From NCBI RefSeq assembly GCF_001010355.1, contig NZ_JPLA01000009.1:48114-112113 (forward strand): a stretch of 64,000 bases of DNA, in the 5' to 3' direction. Each line of letters starts with the position of its first letter. Within the stretch, counting starts at the first letter, position 1. The notes below the pieces were generated by a model that saw nothing but the letters and a program-made list of their open reading frames with translations, was not told the DNA's origin and ran no database searches. The position numbers and the translations under genes were made by a program. Origin of the DNA: Dyella japonica DSM 16301 (GTDB lineage: Bacteria > Pseudomonadota > Gammaproteobacteria > Xanthomonadales > Rhodanobacteraceae). Below are positions 52,213 through 61,098 of this stretch, one piece after another.

Positions 52213-52923
52213 TCAACCTTCCTGCATCTCCGTCCAGCCTTCACTGGTGCGTATCTGCATCGGGCGGAATTTGCGCTTGTAGTCCATCTTCGGATGGCCG
52301 GCGATCCAGAAACCGAGATAGATCCACGGCAGGCCACGGCGCTTGGCCAGTGCGACCTGCTGCAGGATCGCGAAGGTGCCCAGGCCGCGCGCCGTTTCTT
52401 CCGGTTCGTAGAACGTGTAGACGGCTGACAGCCCTTGCTGGCACACGTCCGTCACCGCCACGCCGAGCAGACGCGAGCCCTGGCGGAATTCCAGGAACAT
52501 GGTCGGGCTCCACGGCGCGGTGAGGAAGCGACGGAAATCGCTGGCGTCCGCTTCGTCCATGCCTCCGCCGGGATGCCGCTGGCGCAGATAGCGCTCGTAC
52601 AGCGCGTGGCGTTCGGCGTTGTAGCCGGCCATCGATTCGACGACCTGCAGATCCTCGTTGCGCTTGAGGCAACGGCGCTGGCTGCGGTCCGGCGTGAAGC
52701 GTTCCACGTCGATGCGGCAGGGCGTGCAGGCGCGGCAACTGGTGCAGTAGGGGTAGTAGAGGTGTCCGCCCGCGCGACGGAAGCCACGCTCCAGCGCCGG
52801 ACCATAAAGCTGGTCCAGCTGCGGCGCGGCCGGATCGATCACCAGGTTCTGTGCCGTGCGCTCGGCAAAGTAGCCGCAGGCGTGCGGCAGGGTTTGGAAG
52901 AGGCGGACACGGTCAGAGCGCAT
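52213..52923 (-). CDS. bpt: Aspartate/glutamate leucyltransferase Bpt
   Basis: 236 residues. Matches the bacterial ATE/Bpt family: RLFQTLPHACGYFAERTAQNLVIDP at the start, LYYPYCTSCRACTPCRIDVERF with conserved cysteines, then YLRQRHPGGGMDEADASDFRRFL and AVYTFYEPEETARGLGTFAILQQ. It attaches leucine from Leu-tRNA to N-terminal Asp or Glu of proteins, marking them for ClpAP degradation (N-end rule). It is followed upstream by the DUF2007-like gene. Confidence 0.96.
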   Translation of the reverse strand: MRSDRVRLFQTLPHACGYFAERTAQNLVIDPAAPQLDQLYGPALERGFRRAGGHLYYPYCTSCRACTPCRIDVERFTPDRSQRRCLKRNEDLQVVESMAGYNAERHALYERYLRQRHPGGGMDEADASDFRRFLTAPWSPTMFLEFRQGSRLLGVAVTDVCQQGLSAVYTFYEPEETARGLGTFAILQQVALAKRRGLPWIYLGFWIAGHPKMDYKRKFRPMQIRTSEGWTEMQEG

Positions 52924-53002
52924 GACCTGATTCTATGTCCGGTCCACGTCACTGTGTCAGTAGGGGAAATCTGATATGGCGATCGGCTGAGACAAAAGGG
53001 GG

Positions 53003-53395
53003 TCAGATGACACCCATGTAACGCAGCATCAGGACCACAAAAGCCCCCGCCACGGCCAACATGACAATGCGGCGTACCCGGTTGGCCATGCCCTGGCGCT
53101 TCATGTCCGGCGTGGCGTTGCGGGCCAGCGCCAGCTCCTCGCCGTGGCGCACCACCGGCTCGATGCCCAGCTCTTTCAGCAGGGCGCGGGCGCGGGTGTA
53201 GTCGTCCGCCCGGGTCACCCAGACCTGGGCCCAGTTGTCCCGGTTCTCCTGGCGCTGGGTGTAGCTGAAGCGCTGGTAGGTGCCGCGGTTGTAGTTCGAG
53301 CGGTTCTCGATGGTGCACTCGATGCCTTGCTCCTTGAGGAGTTTGGCAACCCGATCGATGTTTTCCTGACGGGGCGAGGTATAGAGCTGACGCAT
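53003..53395 (-). CDS. DUF2007-like protein with C-terminal membrane helix
   Basis: 130 residues. The start MRQLYTSPRQENIDRVAKLLKEQGIECTIENRSN has the DUF2007 (PII-like signal transducing) pattern of beta-alpha-beta with a variable loop, and a second half DYTRARALLKELGIE. A membrane helix (VRRIVMLAVAGAFVVLMLRYMGV) ends the protein. Family function is not well defined. Transcription direction is shared with bpt and tesB. Confidence 0.85.
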   Translation of the reverse strand: MRQLYTSPRQENIDRVAKLLKEQGIECTIENRSNYNRGTYQRFSYTQRQENRDNWAQVWVTRADDYTRARALLKELGIEPVVRHGEELALARNATPDMKRQGMANRVRRIVMLAVAGAFVVLMLRYMGVI

Positions 53396-53485
53396 AAGGA
53401 AACCTTGGTTCGCCGGACGGGCAGGGACGGTCTGATCTGGCCGCGGGGATCGGCCAGACCGATATTACTACGGTGACCCGCTCCC

Positions 53486-54349
53486 TCAGCCGCGCAGGCG
53501 GATCAGGCCTTCCTGGGCGGTCGAGGCGACCAGTTCGCCGTCGCGGGTAAAGATCTGGCCACGGGCGAGACCGCGGGCACCCTGGGCGGTCGGGCTGTCG
53601 AACGAGTACAGAAGCCACTCGTCCACCCGGAACGGGCGGTGGAACCACAGCGCATGGTCCAGGCTCGCCATCTGCACGTTGTGCGTGTAGTACGAGATGC
53701 CGTGCGGCAGAGTGGCCGTGCCGATCAGGTTGAAGTCCGAGGCGTAGGCCAGCAGCGAGCGCTGCAGCATCGGCGAATCGCTGACCGGCGCGGTCAGGCG
53801 GAACCAGATGTGCTGGATCGGCGGTCGCTTGGTCGGGTGCAGCTTGTCCTGCGGCCAGACATGGCGGAATTCGAACGGCGCATCCACTCCAAGCCAGCGC
53901 TGCAGCTTCTCCGGCAGCTTGGCCAGCTGTTCGGGCGGCACCGCCTGCATCGGCTCGATGTCTTCGGGCATGGGCACCTCGGGCATCGAGGACTGATGCT
54001 CGAAGCCGCTCTCCGGCACCTGGAAGGAAATCGAGCCGTTGAGGATGGGCTGGCCGTGCTGGATCGCCACCACCCGGCGGGAGGAGAACGTGCCGCCGTC
54101 GCGCGTGCGCTCCACGTTGTAGACGATCGGCGCCTTGATGTCGCCAGCACGCAGGAAGTAAGCGTGCAGCGAATGGGCTTCGCGATCCGCATCCACGGTG
54201 CGCTGGGCGGCGGACAGCGCCTGGCCCAGCACCTGGCCGCCGAAGACGAAATGCGTACCGATGTCCCGGCTCTGGCCGCGGAACAGGTTGTCCTCCAGAC
54301 GCTCGAGTTCGAGCAGGTCGACGAGTTCGCGGACGTGGTTTTCCGTCAT
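53486..54349 (-). CDS. tesB: Acyl-CoA thioesterase II
   Basis: 287 residues from the ATG at 54349. It has the double-hotdog pattern of TesB: GGQVLGQALSAAQRTVDADREAHSLHAYFLRAGD, RTRDGGTFSSRRVVAIQHG, then the second hotdog YASDFNLI, SLDHALWFHRPFRVDEWLLY and the ending STAQEGLIRLR. The usual Asp-Thr/Ser-Gln catalytic set is compatible with ASDF, SLDHA and AQEG. Hydrolyses medium- and long-chain acyl-CoAs. A good -10 lies upstream. Confidence 0.97.
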   Translation of the reverse strand: MTENHVRELVDLLELERLEDNLFRGQSRDIGTHFVFGGQVLGQALSAAQRTVDADREAHSLHAYFLRAGDIKAPIVYNVERTRDGGTFSSRRVVAIQHGQPILNGSISFQVPESGFEHQSSMPEVPMPEDIEPMQAVPPEQLAKLPEKLQRWLGVDAPFEFRHVWPQDKLHPTKRPPIQHIWFRLTAPVSDSPMLQRSLLAYASDFNLIGTATLPHGISYYTHNVQMASLDHALWFHRPFRVDEWLLYSFDSPTAQGARGLARGQIFTRDGELVASTAQEGLIRLRG

Positions 54350-54379
54350 GGAGAGCAGGCTCGGTATAGGTGGCCGGGA

Positions 54380-54385
54380 ATTATA
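54380..54385 (-). promoter_or_regulatory. Candidate -10 box of tesB
   Basis: Consensus TATAAT on the minus strand, about 31 bases upstream of the tesB start, giving a short leader of roughly 24 bases. No close match to the -35 consensus is visible at 16-18 bases. Confidence 0.55.
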
Positions 54386-54475
54386 GCGACGCGCCGACCC
54401 TCTCGGTCGGGAAGGGCTGGCAGACGGGCGGATAGCCCCGACGGTATTCATCGCTCCAGGACCAAGGGGGCGCTT

Positions 54476-54733
54476 ATGGAACAGTTTTCAGACTGGGAAC
54501 GGGGATGCCTGCTGGACGTGCCAGGCATTGGTCTGGCGGTGGTTTCCCGCCTCGAGCAGATCGGCATCTGCACGCTGGACCAGCTGGCGGACGCCGAGGT
54601 GGACGATGTGCTCCTGCAGATCAGCACCCTGCTGGGCGCCGCCTGTTGGCGCACCAGTCCGCAGGCGCGCGTCGCGGTGATGCTGGCGGTGGCGCTGGCC
54701 CGTCATTCGGCTCCGCTGGCGTCTAGCCGTTAG
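54476..54733 (+). CDS. Helix-hairpin-helix (Cdd1-like) small protein
   Basis: 85 residues from the ATG at 54476, with AGGGGG upstream; a longer frame from 53639 is the antisense of tesB. It has an HhH core: LLDVPGIGLAVVSRLEQIGICTLDQLADAEVDDVLLQISTLLG, close to the 'pathogenicity locus' Cdd1 family. Such proteins bind DNA non-specifically in larger enzymes, but the stand-alone role is unknown. Its stop overlaps the convergent amidase gene by 11 bases. Confidence 0.8.
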   Translation: MEQFSDWERGCLLDVPGIGLAVVSRLEQIGICTLDQLADAEVDDVLLQISTLLGAACWRTSPQARVAVMLAVALARHSAPLASSR

Positions 54734-55289
54734 CCGGGGTCCACCGGGTCAGTCCACTGTCTGCCAGCACCTCGGCCCAAGGAAACATCGGACCCGGATC
54801 GAGCTTGCGCGGCACGTCCAGGGTCGGGTCGTCGGTGGCCGGCAGCCGCGCCGTGTCCAGCTGCTCGTGGCCGGCGATCAGGCTCAGATGCGGGAAGTCC
54901 TGCCGCAGCTGGGCCAGCAGGGCGCGCAGAGCGGCGACCTGGGCCGGCGGGTAGGGCTCGGTCATGGTCTGGCGGCTCGAATCCCACCAGTCCGGGTAGC
55001 GCCCCAGGTTGACCAGCTCGATGCCGATCGTATGGGGGTTGTAGCCGCGCACGTGGTGGGCCACGCGGGTGGCCGGCACATAGCGGTAAATACTGCCGTC
55101 CCGGTCGATGTAGTAATGCCCGCTGGCGCCCGCGCCGCTGTCATAGAGCACCCGCTCGCCGTACTCGCGGGCCGTGGCCAGGTCCGGCAGCTCGGTGCAA
55201 TGGATGACCACCATGTCTACCGAATCGGGGGAGCGCTCGGGGAGCAGGGCGACGTACGGCAGGGGCTGATCAATGATGGTCAGAGGCAT
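54723..55289 (-). CDS. AmpD-like N-acetylmuramoyl-L-alanine amidase (amidase_2)
   Basis: 188 residues without signal peptide. Zinc ligands are His30 (VVIHCTELPD), His141 (IAGHEQLDT) and Asp164 (KLDPGP), the AmpD pattern. ASGHYYIDRDGSIYRYVPATRVAHH and NPHTIGIELVNLG (with the conserved Glu91) complete the site. It should cut the amide between anhydro-MurNAc and peptide in the cytoplasm during wall recycling. It is shorter at the C-terminus than classical AmpD. Overlaps the HhH gene tail-to-tail. Confidence 0.92.
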   Translation of the reverse strand: MPLTIIDQPLPYVALLPERSPDSVDMVVIHCTELPDLATAREYGERVLYDSGAGASGHYYIDRDGSIYRYVPATRVAHHVRGYNPHTIGIELVNLGRYPDWWDSSRQTMTEPYPPAQVAALRALLAQLRQDFPHLSLIAGHEQLDTARLPATDDPTLDVPRKLDPGPMFPWAEVLADSGLTRWTPANG

Positions 55290-55369
55290 GGCCGGCAGTC
55301 TAACGACGGTGGCCCGGGACGTCGCCTGTTACGATGCGCGGCTTGAAGATTGCAGTTGTGGAGACCGCG

Positions 55370-55894
55370 ATGCGCGGCCAGATCATTCTTTCGCACGGCT
55401 CGGATTCCGGTCCGGACGCCACCAAGGTCAGCGTGCTGGCCGCCTTCGCCGAGTCCCTGGGCTGGAAAACCCAGCGCCCGGACTATCGCAGCGACGATCT
55501 GCCGGGCTATGCCGGCTCGGTGGCTCCGCGCGTGGAGCGCCTGCTGGCGGCCATCGATACGCTGGATGCGCCGCCGATCCTGGTTGGTTCCAGCATGGGT
55601 TCGTTCGTGTCTGGCCTGGCGTCGCTGCAGCGTCCCGTGGCTGGCCTGTTCCTGCTGGCCACGCCCAGCGAGATCCCGGGCTACCGCCAGGCCTTCGACC
55701 TGGCCGAAGGCGTGCCCACTTTGCTCTACCACGGCTGGCGCGATGACGTTTGCCCGCCGGAAGGGGTGATCAGCTTCTCCGCCCGCCGCCGACTGCCGCT
55801 GATCGTGGTCGATGACGACCACCGCCTGAGCGACAGCATCGATCGCATCGTCGACCAGTTCGGCCTGTTCCTTACTTCTTTGGCGGCCGCATGA
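55370..55894 (+). CDS. Alpha/beta hydrolase
   Basis: 174 residues from the ATG at 55370, with GGAG upstream. Small alpha/beta hydrolase with oxyanion loop LSHGSDSGPDA, nucleophile Ser75 in VGSSMGS, acid Asp125/126 in GWRDDV and His151 in DDDHRLSD. This size and pattern match the short esterase/YqiA-like group. Substrate unknown. Its stop overlaps the rlmKL start by ATGA, so the two are translationally coupled. Confidence 0.9.
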   Translation: MRGQIILSHGSDSGPDATKVSVLAAFAESLGWKTQRPDYRSDDLPGYAGSVAPRVERLLAAIDTLDAPPILVGSSMGSFVSGLASLQRPVAGLFLLATPSEIPGYRQAFDLAEGVPTLLYHGWRDDVCPPEGVISFSARRRLPLIVVDDDHRLSDSIDRIVDQFGLFLTSLAAA

Positions 55895-58086
55895 GCGCTT
55901 TCTTTGCCACCTGCCCCAAGGGCCTCGAATACCTGCTGCGCGACGAACTGGTGGCGCTGGGTGCCGAGGACGTGCGCGAGGCGCTGGCCGGCGTGCATTT
56001 TGCCGGCAACCTGGAAACGGCTTACCGCGCCTGCCTGTGGTCGCGCCTGGCCAGCCGTGTGCTGATGCCTTTGGCCGACTTCGATGCCGCCACCGACGAT
56101 GCGCTTTACGCAGGCGTGCAGGCGATCGACTGGTCGCAGCATCTCGCCTCGCACGCCACCCTGGCGGTCGATGCGAATTCCGCGCAGAGCAAGCTGACCC
56201 ATAGCCAGTTCATCGCCCAGCGCGTGAAAGACGCGGTGGTCGATCAGTTCCGCCAGCGCGATGGTTCGCGTCCCGGCGTGGACACCGACGAACCGGACGT
56301 GCGCATCAACCTGCGCCTGCGCCGCGATCGCGCCACGCTGTCGCTCGACCTGGCCGGCTCGCCGCTGCATCGCCGCGGCTGGCGCGAAGTGCAGGGCGAG
56401 GCGCCGCTGAAGGAAAACCTCGCCGCCGCGATGCTGTTGCGCGCGCGTTGGCCAGAGATCTATGCCGAAGGCGGCGCGCTGCTCGACCCCATGTGTGGAT
56501 CGGGCACGTTGCTGGTGGAAGGCGCCTGGATGGCTGCCGACGTGGCGCCAGGCCTGCACCGCGAGTACTACGGCTTCCTCGGCTGGGCCCAGCACGACAT
56601 CGCCGTATGGCGCAGCCTGCTCGAGGAAGCGCGCCAGCGTGCCGAGACCGGCCTGCGCGCACTGCGCCCCTGCTTCTTCGGCAGCGATGCGGATTCGCGC
56701 ATGGTGCAGACGGCCAAGCGCAATGCGCAGGAGGCCGGCGTCGCCGGCTTCCTCACCCTGGACAAGCACGACGCCACCCATGTGTCGCCGCCGCCGGGTT
56801 ATACGCGCGGACTGGTGATCACCAACCCGCCGTACGGCGAGCGCCTGGGCGACCGCGTGGAAATGCCGCGCCTTTACCGTGCGCTGGGCGAAACCCTGCG
56901 CGAACGCTTTGCCGGCTGGCGCGCTGCGGTGCTGGCGGGCGATGCGGAACTGGGCCAGGCGATCCCGTTGCGCGCCGAGAAGAAATACGCGCTCTACAAC
57001 GGCGCCCTGGAAACGCAGCTGCTGGTGTTCGAACTGCATGCACGCAGCGAAGTCCAGCGTGAAGCCAAGCCGCTCTCCGAAGGCGCGCAGATGCTGCGCA
57101 ATCGCCTGGAGAAGAACCTGCGCCATCTGCGCAAGCGGCTGGAACGCGAGGGCATCCATTGCTGGCGCGCCTATGACCAGGACCTGCCCGAGTACGCGGC
57201 GGCCATCGACGTCTACAGCCGCGAAGGCGCCGAGCCATGGCTGCATGTCCAGGAATACCGCGCGCCCGCCGAGATCCCCGTCGAAACGGCGCGCCATCGC
57301 CTGCGTGAGATCGTGCGCGTGGCCGGTGAAGTGCTGGGCGTCCCGCGCGACCGTATCGCGCTGAAGACGCGCGAGCGCGGCAAGGGCGGTTCCAAGTACG
57401 GCCAGTTCGACCAGCGTGGCGAGTTCATCGAGGTGGCCGAAGGCGGCCTGCGCTTCCTGGCCAACCTCACCGACTACCTGGACACCGGCCTGTTCATCGA
57501 TCACCGCCTGGTGCGCGGGAAGATCCGCGAGCTGGCCTCGGGCCGGCGCTTCCTCAACCTGTTTGCCTATACCGCCACGGCCAGCGTCTACGCCGCGGCG
57601 GGCGAGGCTCGCGACACCACCAGCGTGGATCTGTCGGCCACCTACCTGGACTGGGCGTCGCGCAATCTTGCGCTCAACGGATTCACCGGCGGCAAGCATC
57701 GCCTGATGCAGGCGGATGCGATGACCTTCCTGAAGCAGGACAAGGAACGTTACGGGCTGATCTATGTCGACCCGCCGACCTTCTCCAACTCCAAGCGGGC
57801 GGAAGACTTCGACGTCCAGCGCGATCATGCCGAGCTGTTGCTGGCGTGCGCGGAGCGTCTGTCCAGCGACGGCGTGATCGTGTTTTCGAACAACTTCCGC
57901 CGCTTCAAGCTGAACCAGGAGGCGCTGGCTGAACGGTTCATCATCGAGGACTGGAGTGCGCCCAGCATCCCGTTCGATTTCACCCGCCGCTCGGATATCC
58001 ACGGCTGCTGGCTGCTGCGCCTGCATCCGCAGGAATCGCCCTGGGGCGAGAGTGTGAACCACGTCCGCAACAAGGCCAGGCGTTAA
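55891..58086 (+). CDS. rlmKL: 23S rRNA (guanine-N2/N7) methyltransferase RlmKL
   Basis: 731 residues, the full bifunctional form. Order: N-terminal ferredoxin-like/THUMP region (about 1-160), RlmL methyltransferase with LLDPMCGSGTLLVEG and NPPYGERLG (at about 311), then RlmK methyltransferase with LNLFAYTATASVYAAAGEA and DPPTFSNSKR (at about 627). The enzyme methylates G2445 (m2G) and G2069 (m7G) of 23S rRNA. It overlaps the hydrolase gene by 4 bases. Confidence 0.98.
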   Translation: MSAFFATCPKGLEYLLRDELVALGAEDVREALAGVHFAGNLETAYRACLWSRLASRVLMPLADFDAATDDALYAGVQAIDWSQHLASHATLAVDANSAQSKLTHSQFIAQRVKDAVVDQFRQRDGSRPGVDTDEPDVRINLRLRRDRATLSLDLAGSPLHRRGWREVQGEAPLKENLAAAMLLRARWPEIYAEGGALLDPMCGSGTLLVEGAWMAADVAPGLHREYYGFLGWAQHDIAVWRSLLEEARQRAETGLRALRPCFFGSDADSRMVQTAKRNAQEAGVAGFLTLDKHDATHVSPPPGYTRGLVITNPPYGERLGDRVEMPRLYRALGETLRERFAGWRAAVLAGDAELGQAIPLRAEKKYALYNGALETQLLVFELHARSEVQREAKPLSEGAQMLRNRLEKNLRHLRKRLEREGIHCWRAYDQDLPEYAAAIDVYSREGAEPWLHVQEYRAPAEIPVETARHRLREIVRVAGEVLGVPRDRIALKTRERGKGGSKYGQFDQRGEFIEVAEGGLRFLANLTDYLDTGLFIDHRLVRGKIRELASGRRFLNLFAYTATASVYAAAGEARDTTSVDLSATYLDWASRNLALNGFTGGKHRLMQADAMTFLKQDKERYGLIYVDPPTFSNSKRAEDFDVQRDHAELLLACAERLSSDGVIVFSNNFRRFKLNQEALAERFIIEDWSAPSIPFDFTRRSDIHGCWLLRLHPQESPWGESVNHVRNKARR

Positions 58087-58213
58087 GCAATTTCACGGTT
58101 TCTACTCAGTCCGGATTCAGCGCAAAAGTCACAGCATTGATCCCGGCAAAGAGCGATAGAAGGCAACGTCCAATCCTTCTGTCGGAATCAAGCCTCCCTT
58201 GGGAGACAAACTC

Positions 58214-58573
58214 ATGAATAAGACGAAGATTTCCACCATCAAGCGCGTTGCAGTGGCCGCGGCCATGATCGTTGGCTGTGCCGCCGTTGCCCCGGCGTTC
58301 GCGGGCCACGTCAGCTTGAACGTGGGCATCGGTCTGCCGGCCGTGGGCGTGGGTTACTACGCTCCGGCCCCGGTGGTCTACGCGCCGCCTCCGCCGGTTT
58401 ATTACGCGCCGGCCCCGGCGCCGGTCGTCTATGGCGGTCCCGTCTACGGTGGCCCGGTGGTTTACCCGGCCGTAGGGGTGGTGGTGGGTGGCCATGGCGG
58501 CTACTACCATCATGGCGGTTACTACAACCGCGGCTACTACAATCGCGGCGGCTACCGTTACTACGGTCACTGA
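58214..58573 (+). CDS. Exported Gly/Tyr/Pro-rich small protein
   Basis: 119 residues from the ATG at 58214, with GGGAG 9 bases upstream. A signal peptide (to about 30, APAFA) precedes VSLNVGIGLPAVGVGYYAPAP and repeats of Pro-Ala, Pro-Pro, Val-Tyr and Gly-Gly-Tyr-Tyr. No conserved domain is recognised. The composition resembles small surface or matrix-associated proteins of Xanthomonadales. A strong terminator follows 25 bases after the stop. Confidence 0.78.
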   Translation: MNKTKISTIKRVAVAAAMIVGCAAVAPAFAGHVSLNVGIGLPAVGVGYYAPAPVVYAPPPPVYYAPAPAPVVYGGPVYGGPVVYPAVGVVVGGHGGYYHHGGYYNRGYYNRGGYRYYGH

Positions 58574-58598
58574 TCGCGCAGGCGTTCGTTGATACGGA

Positions 58599-58630
58599 AG
58601 AAACCCGGCCTGGTGCCGGGTTTCTTTTTT
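58599..58630 (+). terminator. Rho-independent terminator
   Basis: Stem AGAAACCCGGC / GCCGGGTTTCT with a 5-base loop, followed by a run of T residues. It terminates the Gly/Tyr/Pro-rich gene. Confidence 0.95.
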
Positions 58631-58819
58631 GTTGCAACGGCGATACCAAAGGACCATCGCAGGTGCGCACTTTTCAACGTTTCGCCATCTTCACATCACA
58701 CCGTTTGAACGTTCGGTCCGGCATCGTTTGCGTATGTCACGGCGCACTGATCGCGGTATGAGTCTTCATCCAATCTCTGGCATGTCCGACGGCCCCGCGA
58801 CCGCCTCCCGGAGGCCCCG

Positions 58820-60073
58820 ATGACCTTGGCGCATTCGGCCGCGCAAGCCGAGGCGCTGACGCTGCGATTCCGGAGAATCCGCTCCCGCAGCATGGCCTTG
58901 TGCGCGACGCTCACTCCCGAAGACATGATGGTGCAGTCGATGCCGGACGCCAGCCCGGCAAAGTGGCATCTTGCGCATACCACCTGGTTCTTCGAACGCT
59001 TCGTGCTCGAGCGCGATCCGAACTACCGCTCGCCGCATCCGGAGTGGAACTACCTGTTCAACTCCTACTACCAGAGCGTCGGCCCGATGCACGCGCGGCC
59101 GCATCGCGGTCTGCTTTCGCGGCCGGGCGTGGCGCAGATTCGCGACTATCGCGAACGGGTGGACGAGGCGATCGGCGACTGGCTGTCGCGCGAGGTGGAC
59201 GCCACCACCATGGGCATCATCGAATTGGGGCTGGAGCACGAACAGCAGCACCAGGAGCTGTTGCTCACCGACATCAAGCATGCGTTCTTCATCAACCCGC
59301 TGCTGCCGGCCTATACCGCGCCGCTGAGCTCGTCATCGGCGTCGACCTCCGTGCCCATGAGCTTCGTGACGGGGCGCGAGGGCATCGTGGAGATCGGTCA
59401 CCAGGGCGGCGGCTTCGCGTTCGACAACGAATCACCACGGCACCGCAGCCTGCTGCAGCCGCACGCGCTGGCGAACCGGCCGGTGAGCAATGCCGAGTAC
59501 GCGGCGTTCGTGCATGACGGCGGTTATGAGGAGCCCTCGCTGTGGTTGTCCGAAGGATGGGACACCATCCGCCGCGAAACATGGCAGCGGCCGTTCTACT
59601 GGCAGGAAGACCTCGCCAGCGAATTCACCCTGGCCGGCGTGCAGCCGATCGATCCGAATGCACCGGTGAGCCATATCAGCTACTTCGAGGCCGACGCCTT
59701 TGCGCGCTGGGCCGGCATGCGCCTGCCCACGGAAGCGGAGTGGGAGAGCGCGGCTGCGACGCTGCCGGTGCAGGGCAACCTACTTGATACCAAGACCTTC
59801 CATCCCCAAGCAGCGAAGGCTGGCGACGGACTGCTGCAGATGTTTGGCGACGTCTGGGAATGGACGGCGTCACCTTACGTCAGCTATCCCGGCTTCCGGC
59901 CCCTGGCTGGCGCGCTGGGCGAGTACAACGGCAAATTCATGAACGGACAGTGGGTGCTGCGCGGCGGCTCCTGCGCGACGCCCCGCGAACATCTGCGTGC
60001 GACGTACCGGAATTTCTTTCCTCCCCATGCCCGCTGGCAGTTCATGGGGATACGCTTGGGACAAGACCGATGA
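58820..60073 (+). CDS. egtB: Ergothioneine biosynthesis sulfoxide synthase EgtB
   Basis: 417 residues. The N-terminal DinB-like domain supplies the iron ligands His53 (WHLAHTTWFFE) and His140/His144 (EHEQQHQELLL). The C-terminal FGE-sulfatase domain contains FAFDNESPRHR, RLPTEAEWESAA, GDVWEWTASPY and RGGSCATPREHLRATYRNFFPP. It joins a thiol donor (cysteine or gamma-glutamylcysteine) to hercynine using oxygen and Fe(II). It overlaps egtD by 4 bases (ATGA). No egtA, egtC or egtE is nearby. Confidence 0.95.
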   Translation: MTLAHSAAQAEALTLRFRRIRSRSMALCATLTPEDMMVQSMPDASPAKWHLAHTTWFFERFVLERDPNYRSPHPEWNYLFNSYYQSVGPMHARPHRGLLSRPGVAQIRDYRERVDEAIGDWLSREVDATTMGIIELGLEHEQQHQELLLTDIKHAFFINPLLPAYTAPLSSSSASTSVPMSFVTGREGIVEIGHQGGGFAFDNESPRHRSLLQPHALANRPVSNAEYAAFVHDGGYEEPSLWLSEGWDTIRRETWQRPFYWQEDLASEFTLAGVQPIDPNAPVSHISYFEADAFARWAGMRLPTEAEWESAAATLPVQGNLLDTKTFHPQAAKAGDGLLQMFGDVWEWTASPYVSYPGFRPLAGALGEYNGKFMNGQWVLRGGSCATPREHLRATYRNFFPPHARWQFMGIRLGQDR

Positions 60074-61056
60074 GTGTGCAAGCCTGTGAAATTCGCGACG
60101 ATGACCGCCGCCCGCCGGTCGACGACCTGCTCGGCATCGTGCAGCGTGGTCTGCGCGCGCGGCCCAAGCGTTTGCCGTCGTGGTTGTTCTACGACGAACG
60201 TGGCTCGCAGCTGTTTGAAGAGATCTGCGAGCAACCCGAGTATTACCTGACGCGCGCCGAGATCGCGCTGATGGATGCGCACGCGGGCGATATCGCCGAC
60301 GTGCTGGGCGAGGACGTGCGCCTGGTCGAATACGGCAGCGGCAACGCGATCAAGACGCGCATGCTGCTCGAGCATCTGCACGCGCCCGTGTCCTATGTGC
60401 CGGTGGAGATTTCCGCCGAGCCGCTGCGCAACAGCACCCAGGCCTTGAACGAGCGCTTCCCGGGCGTGCCGGTGCAGGCCTTGCATGCGGACTTTACGCG
60501 TCCACTGCGTTTGCCGATCCCGCCGCGCGCGCCGCGCCGCACGGTGATCTACTTCCCCGGTTCCACCATCGGCAATTTCGAAGCCCGCGACGCCGCCGAG
60601 TTGCTGCGCAAGATGCGCGGCGAGATGGGCGACAACGGCGGCATCCTGATCGGCGCCGACCTGAAGAAGGACACCGCCACCATCGAGGCGGCGTACAACG
60701 ACAAGGCCGGCGTCACCGCGGAGTTCACCCTCAACCTGCTGATGCGCTTGAACCGCGAGCTGGGCAGCGATTTCGATCTGTCCGCGTTTCGTCATCGCGC
60801 GCATTACAACGCGATGGCCGGACGCATCGAAACCTTCATCGTCAGCAGCAAGGACCAGAAGGTGCGCGTGGGCAAGCAGCAGGTGGCTTTCACCGCGGAA
60901 GAGGCGATGCAGGTGGAATACAGCTGCAAGTACTCGCCCGAGGATTTCGCCGCGCTGGCCGGCAAGGCGGGGCTCGCCATTGCCCATGAGTGGACCGACC
61001 CGCAGGGCATGTTCGCCGTCTACTACCTCGTACGCTCCGGCGCCCGCGTGGCCTGA
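60070..61056 (+). CDS. egtD: Histidine N-alpha-trimethyltransferase EgtD
   Basis: 328 residues from the ATG at 60070. It starts like EgtD (LLGIVQRGLRARPKRLPSWLFYDERGSQLFEEICEQPEYYLTRAE), with SAM motif VEYGSGNAIKT at 86-96 and PRRTVIYFPGSTIGNF in the middle. It converts histidine to hercynine with three SAM, the first step of ergothioneine synthesis. Translationally coupled to egtB. An 8-bp GAGCGCGC hairpin follows. Confidence 0.96.
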   Translation: MSVQACEIRDDDRRPPVDDLLGIVQRGLRARPKRLPSWLFYDERGSQLFEEICEQPEYYLTRAEIALMDAHAGDIADVLGEDVRLVEYGSGNAIKTRMLLEHLHAPVSYVPVEISAEPLRNSTQALNERFPGVPVQALHADFTRPLRLPIPPRAPRRTVIYFPGSTIGNFEARDAAELLRKMRGEMGDNGGILIGADLKKDTATIEAAYNDKAGVTAEFTLNLLMRLNRELGSDFDLSAFRHRAHYNAMAGRIETFIVSSKDQKVRVGKQQVAFTAEEAMQVEYSCKYSPEDFAALAGKAGLAIAHEWTDPQGMFAVYYLVRSGARVA

Positions 61057-61062
61057 GCGAAT

Positions 61063-61088
61063 GAGCGCGCTTGCGCACTAGCGCGCTC
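61063..61088. terminator. Hairpin between convergent egtD and antiporter genes
   Basis: GAGCGCGC / GCGCGCTC with a 10-base loop. There is no T-run, so termination efficiency is uncertain. Confidence 0.5.
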
Positions 61089-61098
61089 GCTTGGATCC

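Noticed and set aside
55726..58062. 778-codon minus-strand frame
   Set aside because: Antisense of rlmKL.
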